This document shows positions 1 through 6,946 of a DNA stretch of 8,852 bases, one piece after another. The DNA lies in contig JASLVT010000039.1 in NCBI GenBank assembly GCA_030741175.1, positions 1-8,852 on the forward strand. The letters run 5' to 3'. The first letter of the stretch is position 1, and every line of letters starts with the position of its first letter. Made by a program: the position numbers and the translations under genes. Under the pieces are notes generated by a model. The model worked only from the letters and a program-made list of their open reading frames with translations, did no database searches and was not told where the DNA came from. Origin of the DNA: Porticoccaceae bacterium. Lineage in GTDB: Bacteria > Pseudomonadota > Gammaproteobacteria > Pseudomonadales > Porticoccaceae.

Positions 1-1
1 T

Positions 2-583
2 CTTTATAAGAGTGATTTTGAAGATAAGCAGGAATCAATCTTTATTCCAATTGACTTGACTAACGTTGCTACGGTTGTACGTAACGCCGCAAGTTTGGAT
101 ATCCAAGGTATTGAACTTGAGATGCAGTTACAGGCAACCGAGAGTCTTAAGTTGCGAGCAGCTTATGGTCACGTGGATGCTGAGTACAGTGATTATATGG
201 CCGATCTTACAGGTAATGGTACTGTTACGGATAATAGCGGCCTAGTGCCTCGAAATACGCCGGAGAATACCTTTAGCATCGGTGCGACTCACACAATCCC
301 AATGGGAGACGGCACTTTGCAGAGTAATATTACCTACCGCTACCGTTCGGAAATGGAAGGCGATGCTCAAAACAAGGTCGAGGGTCATCACGATAGCATC
401 ACTAATGTCAATGCAAATGTCAGTTACAGCTGGGGTGCTGATGGAGAGTATCGAGTCACGGCCTATGGCAACAACTTAACCGATCAACGCGAGTATATTT
501 GGCGCACGATTGGAGGATTGGTGTCTTATGAGCAGTGGAATGAAGGCACTACTTATGGTTTGCAGTTCGACTATAAGTTCTAA
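2..583 (+). CDS. TonB-dependent receptor, C-terminal fragment (5' end outside window)
   Basis: The frame is open from the left edge to the TAA at 581-583, so about 193 C-terminal residues of a longer gene are visible. They look like the last strands of a TonB-dependent outer-membrane beta-barrel: alternating polar/aromatic strands, a 'GIELE' strand after a short N-rich segment, 'NTPENTFSIGA', 'YRVTAYGNNLTD', and a terminal Phe (ending DYKF) typical of proteins inserted by the Bam complex. Plug and TonB box are not visible. Receptors of this class import large or scarce substrates across the outer membrane using TonB energy. Its position beside an oxygenase and CoA-thioester genes suggests uptake of the catabolic substrate, but the ligand cannot be inferred. 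A TTG at 56 could be read as a start, but the coding signal continues upstream of it, so a left-truncated gene is the better reading. A terminator follows, so it is probably transcribed separately from the Rieske gene. Confidence 0.9.
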   Translation, partial: LYKSDFEDKQESIFIPIDLTNVATVVRNAASLDIQGIELEMQLQATESLKLRAAYGHVDAEYSDYMADLTGNGTVTDNSGLVPRNTPENTFSIGATHTIPMGDGTLQSNITYRYRSEMEGDAQNKVEGHHDSITNVNANVSYSWGADGEYRVTAYGNNLTDQREYIWRTIGGLVSYEQWNEGTTYGLQFDYKF

Positions 584-615
584 ACTTCGGTGAAAAAGTA
601 CCAGCAATGGTGCAG

Positions 616-644
616 AAAAAGGGACGGTAACGTCCCTTTTTTTT
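616..644 (+). terminator. Rho-independent terminator after the TonB-dependent receptor gene
   Basis: A perfect 6-bp GC-rich stem (GGGACG at 621-626, CGTCCC at 631-636) closes on a GTAA tetraloop and is followed by eight T residues (637-644). The A run at 616-620 pairs with the T tract and lengthens the stem. It lies 33 bases after the receptor stop codon and should end that transcript before the Rieske gene. Confidence 0.93.
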
Positions 645-736
645 ACGCTGTATAAATTGATAGCAGACAAGGAATAGTTTTGCTTTTACTCTAACACCTC
701 GGGCTTATTTAGATTAAAAATTTTCAGGATTTCCCT
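645..736 (+). promoter_or_regulatory. Leader of the Rieske oxygenase gene (promoter likely, RBS visible)
   Basis: This 92-base AT-rich stretch separates the receptor terminator from the Rieske start codon, so it should carry a promoter for that gene. I see no convincing -35/-10 pair. TTGCTT at 680-685 with TTATTT at 705-710 is only a weak candidate. A Shine-Dalgarno AGGA lies at 726-729, seven bases before the ATG at 737, and supports that start. No clear operator-like inverted repeat was seen. Confidence 0.45.
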
Positions 737-2095
737 ATGGCAAAAGCAGCTCTTATCAATGGTTTGGACGAGAACAACCGCATTAATCTGGACAAGCTCC
801 CTGAGCCTGAGGTTGCAGGGCAGCCGATAACAGGTGAGCGCTATTACTCCGAAGAGTTTATGCACAAGGAATGGGAGCATGTGTGGACTAAAACCTGGTT
901 GATCGCAGGCCTTGAAGACCAGTTGCAAAAAGCAGGTGATCGAATTACCTGCGAGGTGGGCAAAGAGTCCATCCTGTGCACCCGCGATGAGGAGGGCAAA
1001 ATACGTGCGTTTTACAATGTCTGTCAGCATCGCGGCAATAGGCTGGTTCATGAAGAGTGCAGTAGCGGAAAAATCATGGCCTGTAATTACCATGGCTGGC
1101 GATTTAAGCCCGATGGTGAACTGTCCTTTGTACCTGATGTAAAAGACTTTCATCAGGGTAATCCCTGTGGAAAGCTGCGCCTAAAAGAGTTGCCCTGCAC
1201 TGTGTTTGCCGGTTTTATCTGGTACTCCATGGATGAAAACATCATGTCCTTGGAAGAGTACCTAGGTCCGGTGTACGCGCAGATAAATACCTATGATATG
1301 CAACGTATGAAGCGCACTCACTGGGTTACTATTGAAGGGGACTTTAACTGGAAGGTGGTGCAGGATAATTTTAATGAGTCCTATCATCTGCCTTTCGTGC
1401 ATCTGGGTTCAAAGCATATTCTTGAACAGTCTTACAAGCACTGCCAGATGGATATTTTCGAGAAAGAGGGACATGCACGCATGATTATGCCGGGGGATAA
1501 ACCCACGGTTGGACTGCAAAGTGATTTTGACACTACCAAAGAAATACTCAAAGAAGAGTTTGAATTTTGGGGTCTTGACCCAGAGACTTTTCGCGAAGAC
1601 CCGCAATCGATGCGTGTCGCTATGCAGAAAATTAAGCGCGAGCTGGGCGCGGAAAAAGGATTTGATTATTCAGGTATGCAGGATGAACAATTGACTGATC
1701 ATTTTCACTATACAATTTTCCCCAATCTATCTCTGAGTCTTAAGCCAGACGGTTGTATCTTCCTTAAAGCGCAGCCTCATCCAACGGATCCAACCAAGTG
1801 CTATTTTGATACTTGGTTCCTGATGTGGTTTCCTGATAATGCCACTGAGTATTATGCAGCGGCGATGGATGAAACGGTCAGTATCGATGTACAGGTACCT
1901 CATGTTACAGGCAAGGTTAGAGAAGTATCCTGCGGGCCTGTGATTGATGACGACGTCAGGGTATGGTCAACACAGCAACAGGGTCTGATGTCTAAAGGTT
2001 TCACCGGCACCTATATGCCCGATCAGGAAAAGCGGGTGCAGTTTTTCCATGAAGAGGTCGATCGCTATATTGCCAGAGGCGAAGCCAAGAGCTGA
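737..2095 (+). CDS. Rieske non-heme iron oxygenase, alpha (catalytic) subunit
   Basis: A 452-residue protein of the ring-hydroxylating oxygenase alpha-subunit family, which uses O2 and electrons from a separate reductase/ferredoxin to hydroxylate or dihydroxylate a substrate. The N-terminal Rieske [2Fe-2S] domain has the ligands C96-Q-H98 and C116-N-Y-H119 in the usual CxH...CxxH spacing. The C-terminal catalytic domain shows the motif around residues 209-222 with the bridging Asp D210, E214 and the iron-ligand histidines H217 and H222. The third ligand is probably one of D404-D406, just before the 'QQQGLMS' segment, a position typical of the family. Length is normal for an alpha subunit. No beta subunit, ferredoxin or reductase is encoded in the window, so the electron partners must lie elsewhere. 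The start is supported by AGGA at 726-729. The substrate is unknown. Aromatic, alicyclic, terpenoid and steroid substrates are all known for relatives, and the CoA-ester genes beside it point to a carbon-source pathway. Confidence 0.93.
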   Translation: MAKAALINGLDENNRINLDKLPEPEVAGQPITGERYYSEEFMHKEWEHVWTKTWLIAGLEDQLQKAGDRITCEVGKESILCTRDEEGKIRAFYNVCQHRGNRLVHEECSSGKIMACNYHGWRFKPDGELSFVPDVKDFHQGNPCGKLRLKELPCTVFAGFIWYSMDENIMSLEEYLGPVYAQINTYDMQRMKRTHWVTIEGDFNWKVVQDNFNESYHLPFVHLGSKHILEQSYKHCQMDIFEKEGHARMIMPGDKPTVGLQSDFDTTKEILKEEFEFWGLDPETFREDPQSMRVAMQKIKRELGAEKGFDYSGMQDEQLTDHFHYTIFPNLSLSLKPDGCIFLKAQPHPTDPTKCYFDTWFLMWFPDNATEYYAAAMDETVSIDVQVPHVTGKVREVSCGPVIDDDVRVWSTQQQGLMSKGFTGTYMPDQEKRVQFFHEEVDRYIARGEAKS

Positions 2096-2106
2096 CCACG
2101 CCGTAT

Positions 2107-2895
2107 TTATTTACCGGTAAAATGTGGTTTGCGTTTTTCGCGAAACGCAGCCACGCCCTCGCGGAAATCTTCAGTGGATCCAGCGACCTTTTGTAGTCTT
2201 CTCTCTAGTTGCAATTGATTATCAAAACTTGAATCTAGCGCTGCCCAAGCAGACTGCCGGATCATGGCTAGAGTTTTGCTCGGCCCTTTGGCTAGCTTTT
2301 CGGCAATTTCCATAGCGGTGTCAATCACTTGATCATTATCAACCAGACGCGTAATCAGACCATCATTGAACGCCTGTTCGGCGGGATAACGCTCGCCGAG
2401 TAGCATTAATTCCATAGCCTTGACGCGCCCCACAGATTTGCTCAGTAAAAAAGCGGCGCCACCATCTGGCACTAGACCCACATTACAGAATGCTTGTAGA
2501 AAGAATGCAGATTGGCCGGCAACAATAATGTCGCCCATTAGTGCAATGGAGCAGCCGATTCCTGCGGCAGCGCCACGAACACCCACGATAAGCGGAATAG
2601 GCAGTGCAATTAATTTGTTTAAAAATGGGTTATAAACTGTTTCTAGGTTAATCCCTAAATCTATATCGGTATTGTCGTCATCGAAGCGATTGTTTTTTAG
2701 GTTGGCCCCAGCACTGAAAGCACGCTCGCTACCTAGCAAAACAATGGCGCCGGCCTCTTGGGTGGCGCGATCAACAGCCGCTTCCAGTTCCTGAGCGAAG
2801 TCTGGACTAATCGCATTCATGGATTCCGGTTGATTTAAGGTAATCACAGCAACATTATTTTCGATCTTGTACAGGAGCCTTGGGTTATCGCTCAT
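2107..2895 (-). CDS. Enoyl-CoA hydratase/isomerase (crotonase) family protein, PaaG-like
   Basis: A 262-residue, full-length crotonase-fold protein acting on an acyl-CoA in the cytoplasm. The oxyanion-hole/CoA-binding segments are 'AFSAGANLK' (59-67) and 'GAAAGIG' (108-114). The two glutamates used by classical enoyl-CoA hydratases are not found: the position after 'GIGC' is S116 and the 'PE' position is A135-F136. Instead 'GLVPDGG' (140-146) carries D144, as in PaaG-type isomerases where an Asp at this site takes part in catalysis. A double-bond isomerase or other crotonase reaction is therefore more likely than water addition; this is inference from motifs. The start is the ATG complementary to 2893-2895, with a weak AAGG about ten bases upstream. 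The gene runs opposite to its neighbours, converges on the Rieske gene with an 11-base gap and is divergent from the CoA-ester operon, so the 2896-3066 region probably controls both. Confidence 0.9.
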   Translation of the reverse strand: MSDNPRLLYKIENNVAVITLNQPESMNAISPDFAQELEAAVDRATQEAGAIVLLGSERAFSAGANLKNNRFDDDNTDIDLGINLETVYNPFLNKLIALPIPLIVGVRGAAAGIGCSIALMGDIIVAGQSAFFLQAFCNVGLVPDGGAAFLLSKSVGRVKAMELMLLGERYPAEQAFNDGLITRLVDNDQVIDTAMEIAEKLAKGPSKTLAMIRQSAWAALDSSFDNQLQLERRLQKVAGSTEDFREGVAAFREKRKPHFTGK

Positions 2896-3066
2896 AATTC
2901 GTAAGCCTTATCAAATTTGTGTTTTTATTAAGCCTCTATTACAGCACGCTATTACAACAAAAGTACTAGTTCCATTGCTATTAGTTTTAGTGATAACTTG
3001 TATTTAAACGGGTCTATTTTTAATAATCCCTCGCAATACTATCCAAATCGATAAAGGATAATACAT
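2896..3066. promoter_or_regulatory. Divergent promoter region between the crotonase gene and the CoA-ester operon
   Basis: This 171-base AT-rich gap separates two divergently transcribed genes and should hold promoters in both directions. For the rightward operon a possible pair is TTGTAT (2998-3003) and AATAAT (3022-3027) with an 18-base spacer; the -10 is good but the -35 is weak. The rightward ribosome binding site is AAAGGA at 3053-3058, eight bases before the ATG at 3067. No confident leftward promoter was found. Short direct repeats (listed separately) lie in the middle and are candidate regulator sites. No regulator gene is in the window. Confidence 0.5.
2936..2983. repeat. Short direct repeats CTATTACA in the divergent promoter region
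   Basis: CTATTACA occurs at 2936-2943 and again at 2949-2956, a 13-base period. A partial third copy, CTATTAG, starts at 2978. A further pair, TAAGCCT, is at 2902-2908 and 2930-2936. They could be binding sites for a transcription factor shared by the two operons, but short repeats can arise by chance in AT-rich DNA. Confidence 0.4.
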
Positions 3067-4509
3067 ATGCCTTCTGGAATCTTAAGTTATGGCCTTTATA
3101 TTCCACGGCGTCGCTTACAGAGAGCCTCCATTTACGACACCAACAAGTGGTTTGCCCCCGGTTTGGCTGGGATGGCCAAAGGTGAAAAAGCCATCGGTAA
3201 TTGGGATGAAGATTCGGTGACCATGGCAGTTGAAGCTGGGCGTTATTGCATGGATGGTATTGACCGCAGTTCAATTGCCTCAGTTAGTCTGGCTTCAACT
3301 ACTTTACCTTTCGTTGATAGGTCCAATGCCGGTATTGTCAAAGAGGCATTAAATCTCTCAGACAATGTGTCGAGTCATGATCGGACGGGTAGTCTGCGTG
3401 CGGCCACTAGTTTATTAATGCAATCGCTTCAGGGCGATGATCTGGAGCTGTGTTTGGCCGCGGATCGACGTAAAGCCAAGGTCGCCTCGGTGGAAGAAAT
3501 GAACTACGGGGATGCCGCGGCTGGATTTTTAACTGGCTCTGGAAATGTTATTGCCAAGTACCTTGGAGGTCGTTCTAAGACTATTGATTTCGTTGATCAC
3601 TACCGAGAGACGGGCGCGGATTTTGATTACGCCTGGGAGGCTCGCTTCGTTCGCGATGAGGGCTATCAAAAAATTCTCGGTTCAACCATTGTTGACGCCC
3701 TGAGGGAGCTAGCCATCTCTGGCGAGGAGATTGATCATGCGGTGATTGCTGTGCCAGTTAAGGCTGTACCTCAAAAGCTTGCCAAAGTGGCAGGGATCGC
3801 GCCAGATGCAGTCGCTGATATCAGTATGGCAACCATTGGCGATACTGGCGTGACACATCCGTTGTTGATGCTGGCCATGACGTTGCAGCATGCTAAACCT
3901 GGTGAAAAGGTGCTTTTGGCCAGCTTTGGGCAGGGCGCCGATGTATTAGTATTTGAGACAACTGAACAGTTACAGGCTGTAAATGAGCGTCAGGCGTCAT
4001 ATTTGCGATCAGGTTTGGCAGATAGCAATTACGCGAGATATCTGTTTCATCGAGGCATGCTAGAAATAGATAAGGGCATGCGTGCTGAGTTGGATGAGAA
4101 ACAACCGGGCACCAGTCTCTCCCGTGATCGTAAAACCGTGCTTGGCTTAATCGGCGGGCGGTGTTCCCAAACCGGTGTGGTGCAATTCCCTAAGACCGAT
4201 CTGGCGGTTAATACAGAGTCCCGTATTTCAGGAACGTTGGAGGATTATCCCCTGGCCGACCGCGTGGCCAAGGTGTTGAGCTTTACCGCTGATCGGTTGG
4301 CCTACTCACCCGATCCCCCCGGTTACTACGGGATGATCGACTTTGAGGGTGGTGGGCGCATGACCGCTGAGTTCGCCGATATTGAAGAGGGTGAAGTCGA
4401 AGTCGGTACCCAGATGCGCATGGTATTTAGAATTAAGTCATTCGATGAACTGCGTGGATTTAGAAAGTATTTTTGGAAAGCGATACCAATACGGCGAGGA
4501 GACTGCTGA
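3067..4509 (+). CDS. HMG-CoA-synthase-like (thiolase fold) protein fused to a C-terminal DUF35/OB-fold domain
   Basis: A 480-residue two-part protein. Residues 1 to about 300 follow the archaeal/bacterial HMG-CoA synthase pattern: 'GILSYGLYIPRRRL' at the start, 'DEDSVTMAVEAG' (47-58) with the catalytic-Glu position E48, 'YGDAAAGFL' (147-155) and 'LLASFGQGADVLVFE' (283-297). The catalytic Cys position in the segment 107-115 reads TGSLRAATS and has no Cys. The HxP His position near 228-230 reads AVP. Residues from about 300 form helices, a remnant zinc ribbon with a single Cys (C366), and an OB-fold domain (about 388-475), as in DUF35 proteins. HMG-CoA synthesis is therefore unlikely. A role as a CoA-binding partner of the thiolase encoded next, whose start codon overlaps this stop codon, is my inference from the archaeal thiolase/HMGS/DUF35 complex and from Ltp2-DUF35 aldolases. 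First gene of the operon; start supported by AAAGGA at 3053-3058. Confidence 0.85.
   Translation: MPSGILSYGLYIPRRRLQRASIYDTNKWFAPGLAGMAKGEKAIGNWDEDSVTMAVEAGRYCMDGIDRSSIASVSLASTTLPFVDRSNAGIVKEALNLSDNVSSHDRTGSLRAATSLLMQSLQGDDLELCLAADRRKAKVASVEEMNYGDAAAGFLTGSGNVIAKYLGGRSKTIDFVDHYRETGADFDYAWEARFVRDEGYQKILGSTIVDALRELAISGEEIDHAVIAVPVKAVPQKLAKVAGIAPDAVADISMATIGDTGVTHPLLMLAMTLQHAKPGEKVLLASFGQGADVLVFETTEQLQAVNERQASYLRSGLADSNYARYLFHRGMLEIDKGMRAELDEKQPGTSLSRDRKTVLGLIGGRCSQTGVVQFPKTDLAVNTESRISGTLEDYPLADRVAKVLSFTADRLAYSPDPPGYYGMIDFEGGGRMTAEFADIEEGEVEVGTQMRMVFRIKSFDELRGFRKYFWKAIPIRRGDC
4497..4501 (+). promoter_or_regulatory. Ribosome binding site fixing the thiolase start
   Basis: AGGAG lies seven bases before the ATG at 4509-4511. 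This choice gives a 401-residue thiolase beginning MASGIKDK and a TGATG stop/start overlap with the upstream gene. An in-frame TTG at 4473 would add 12 residues but has no comparable site. Confidence 0.8.
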
Positions 4510-5714
4510 TGGCCAGTGGAATTAAAGACAAGGTAGCGATCCTAGGCATGGGTTGTGCGCGCTTTGGCGAGCGTTGGGACACCGATGCCGATGGCTTAAT
4601 GGTTGAGGCATTTGAAGAGGCCGTTGCTGATGCTGGTATAGAGGTATCTCAGATTGATGCGGCATGGCTCGGCGTTGGCTTCGATGCACAAAATACTGGG
4701 CCCTCCGGCATCCCAGCGGCAGTGGCATTGCGGTTGCCCAATATTGGTGTAACCAAAGTTGAGAATTACTGTGCCAGTGGCACCGAATCTTTGCGCGGGG
4801 CGGTTTATGCAGTCGCTTCGGGGGCCGCAGATATTGCCTTGGCTGTCGGAGTAGAAAAGCTTAAAGATACCGGTTACGGTGGACTGCCTACCCGCACCCG
4901 CGGTTCCCGCTGGGATATGATTGGCGTCACCGGATCAGCGCCGGGCAATTTTGCGCAATTGGCCAGTGCCTATAGAGCCAAACATCGTGTTGATCAATCA
5001 GATCTAAAGCGCGCCATGGCTCATGTTTCGGTTAAAAGTCATGCCAATGGTGCAAAGAATCCCAAGGCCCATCTGCGAAAAGAGATCAGTATTGATAGTG
5101 CGTTAAAGGCGCCAATGATTGCTGAGCCGCTAGGTCTTTTTGACTGTTGCGGTGTATCTGATGGTGCAGCCTGTGCCATTGTCACCACACCAGAAATTGC
5201 CAAATCATTGGGTAAAACCGATATTGTCGCGATCAAGGCAATGCAGGTTGTCAGTTCTAATGGATGGGAAATGCAAGCTGATCAGTGGGATGGCAGTTAT
5301 CTTCATACAACGAGAGTTGCGGCTAAAAAAGCCTATGATGAAGCGGGCATCACCGATCCTCGTCGGCAGTTATCGCTGACTGAGGTGCATGATTGTTTTT
5401 CGATCACCGAACTGATCACCATGGAAGACCTGTTTATTTCAGAGGAAGGGCAGGGCTGGAAAGATGTACTCGATGGTGTATTTGATGCCGAGGGCAAAGT
5501 ACCCTGCCAGATAGATGGTGGATTAAAATGTTTTGGTCATCCAATCGGCGCATCTGGCCTGCGTATGGTGTATGAAAATTATCTTCAACTGTTGGGTAGG
5601 GCAGGTGAGCGTCAGCGCGCTGATGCGCCGACATTTTGTCTTTCTCATAATCTAGGTGGTATGCCCTCGCAAAATGTCAGTTCGGTATCCATTATTGGAC
5701 CGCTTGGGATCTAG
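4509..5714 (+). CDS. SCP2-type thiolase / lipid-transfer-protein-like acyl-CoA C-acyltransferase
   Basis: A 401-residue thiolase-superfamily enzyme of the SCP2/Ltp branch, which cleaves (thiolysis) or retro-aldol-cleaves acyl-CoA carbon-carbon bonds. The nucleophilic cysteine is C88 in 'NYCASGTESL'. The NEAF loop of classical thiolases is replaced by HDCF (294-297), a hallmark of the SCP2 branch in which C296 can serve as the second active-site cysteine. The histidine loop is 'GHPIGASG' (343-350, H344). The C-terminal loop is 'HNLGG' (380-384) instead of CxGxG, again SCP2-like. All expected residues are present, so it looks active. It overlaps the HMGS-like/DUF35 gene (TGATG, 4507-4511) and is followed five bases later by the CoA-transferase gene, implying coupled translation. 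In this operon it probably performs the chain-cleaving step that yields a short branched acyl-CoA. Chain-length preference and thiolysis versus aldolysis cannot be decided from sequence. Confidence 0.9.
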   Translation: MASGIKDKVAILGMGCARFGERWDTDADGLMVEAFEEAVADAGIEVSQIDAAWLGVGFDAQNTGPSGIPAAVALRLPNIGVTKVENYCASGTESLRGAVYAVASGAADIALAVGVEKLKDTGYGGLPTRTRGSRWDMIGVTGSAPGNFAQLASAYRAKHRVDQSDLKRAMAHVSVKSHANGAKNPKAHLRKEISIDSALKAPMIAEPLGLFDCCGVSDGAACAIVTTPEIAKSLGKTDIVAIKAMQVVSSNGWEMQADQWDGSYLHTTRVAAKKAYDEAGITDPRRQLSLTEVHDCFSITELITMEDLFISEEGQGWKDVLDGVFDAEGKVPCQIDGGLKCFGHPIGASGLRMVYENYLQLLGRAGERQRADAPTFCLSHNLGGMPSQNVSSVSIIGPLGI

Positions 5715-5719
5715 CGCCT

Positions 5720-6946
5720 ATGTATGAAATTTTAAAAGGCCTGAGGGTTATAGAGGCATCCTCTTTTGTCGCTTCGCCCAGTGCTGGTTTGTATTTGGCG
5801 CAATTGGGCGCAGAGGTCATTCGTGTCGATACCATTGGTGGTGGTCCGGATTATAACCGCTGGCCGAAGAGCGACGAGGGAGCCAGTTTTTATTGGGAAG
5901 GGCTCAATAAAGGTAAAAAGTCTATTACTGTCAATATAGGCACAGAGGAAGGTAAAAGTTTGATCCAAGATTTAGCCTGTGCTCCGGGTGAGAATGCTGG
6001 GATCTTACTGACCAACTTTCCGCAAAATGGCTTCCTATCCTATCAAGCGCTGAGGCAAAAGCGCGAGGATATCATCGTTGCGCGGGTTATGGGGCAGTCT
6101 AATGGCGGTCCTGCTCTCGACTACACGGTAAACTGTGCGCTGGGCTATCCGCTGATAACAGGCCCAGAGACGTTAGAGGAAGATCAGCCGGTCAATCATG
6201 TATTGCCTGCTTGGGATCTCTTGGCGGGCGCATACAGTGCTTTCAGTCTGCTGGCCGCCGATAAACACCGCGTCGCTACCGGCGAGGGCGGTGAGTACAA
6301 AATACCCCTAGCTGATATTGGTGTTACCGCTATGGCTAATATGGGGCAGTTGGCTGAGGTGTTATATCAGGACGGTAATCGCGCCCGCCATGGCAATCAA
6401 GTCTATGGAGCTTTTGGTAAAGATTTTAAGACAGCTGACGGCAAACGTATGATGATTATGGCGATCACACCGAGACAATGGAAAGGCCTGTTAAAAGTGC
6501 TAGATATTGAGAAACAGGTCAGTGAAATAGAGTCTGTCAGGGGTGTGACCTTCGTAAAAGATGAGGGCACTCGATATGAGCACGCCGATGCCCTTTATCC
6601 TCTGATTGAGTCTCGGGTCTGTCTGCGAAAAGCGGCTGAGCTTCAAGCGGCATTAGATGCCGCTGGTGGTTGCTGGGGCGAATATCAAAGCATGCGAGAG
6701 GCTGCTGAGGATGAAGCGTTGGTAACAAATAATCCTATTTTTAGTGATATGAAAAATCCAAGTAACTATACCTATCCGACCCCAGGTTCAGCCCTAACAA
6801 TTGCGGATAAGCCCCGTGATATGCCGGTGGTAGCACCACATTTAGGGCAACATTCGGCGTCCGTATTGGCCTCGGTTCTCGGGTTGGATGACGATAAAGT
6901 GGCGCGACTGATAGAGCAGGGTGTCGTGGGAGAGAGCAATACATGA
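5720..6946 (+). CDS. mct: Family III CoA-transferase, probable mesaconyl-CoA C1-C4 CoA transferase (2-methylfumaryl-CoA isomerase)
   Basis: A 408-residue CaiB/BaiF (family III) CoA-transferase. The N-terminal Rossmann-like part reads 'GLRVIEASSFVASPSAG' then 'LAQLGAEVIRVD' (26-37). The catalytic aspartate that forms the aspartyl-CoA/anhydride intermediate is D166 in 'VLPAWDLLAG'. The segments 'DYTVNCALGYP' (134-144), 'PVNHVLPAWD' (157-166), 'GNQVYGAFGKDF' and 'MAITPRQW', together with the length, match what I remember of Mct of the 3-hydroxypropionate bicycle, which moves CoA within mesaconate from C1 to C4 without free mesaconate leaving. Two neighbours, Mcd-like and Meh-like, act on its expected substrate and product, which supports the call. 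Family membership is secure; the exact substrate is inferred. A transferase for another dicarboxylate such as succinate, itaconate or methylsuccinate is the main alternative. The start ATG follows the thiolase stop by five bases with only a weak GGGA upstream. The 3' end overlaps the next gene by ATGA. Confidence 0.82.
   Translation: MYEILKGLRVIEASSFVASPSAGLYLAQLGAEVIRVDTIGGGPDYNRWPKSDEGASFYWEGLNKGKKSITVNIGTEEGKSLIQDLACAPGENAGILLTNFPQNGFLSYQALRQKREDIIVARVMGQSNGGPALDYTVNCALGYPLITGPETLEEDQPVNHVLPAWDLLAGAYSAFSLLAADKHRVATGEGGEYKIPLADIGVTAMANMGQLAEVLYQDGNRARHGNQVYGAFGKDFKTADGKRMMIMAITPRQWKGLLKVLDIEKQVSEIESVRGVTFVKDEGTRYEHADALYPLIESRVCLRKAAELQAALDAAGGCWGEYQSMREAAEDEALVTNNPIFSDMKNPSNYTYPTPGSALTIADKPRDMPVVAPHLGQHSASVLASVLGLDDDKVARLIEQGVVGESNT

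Noticed and set aside
56..583. TTG at 56 as the real start of a small outer-membrane protein
   Set aside because: The same frame is open with receptor-like sequence back to the window edge, so this is a truncated TonB-dependent receptor.
686..1153. 155-codon open frame on the minus strand opposite the Rieske gene
   Set aside because: It lies antisense to the Rieske domain coding sequence, covers the Rieske promoter/RBS, and has no recognisable domain; a shadow frame.
2095..2128. Perfect 12-base palindrome TTTACCGGTAAA (2110-2121) flanked by ACCAC/GTGGT, as a bidirectional terminator between the convergent genes
   Set aside because: The core stem is weak and loopless, it lies in the last codons of the crotonase gene, and no proper T tract follows directly in either direction; possible but not supportable.
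4473..4508. TTG at 4473 as an upstream start of the thiolase, adding 12 residues
   Set aside because: The added residues do not fit a thiolase N-terminus, the extension overlaps the upstream gene, and the ATG at 4509 has a well-placed AGGAG.
3067..4509. Annotation as a functional HMG-CoA synthase for a mevalonate pathway
   Set aside because: The expected nucleophilic Cys and the HxP His are not seen, and no other mevalonate gene is present.
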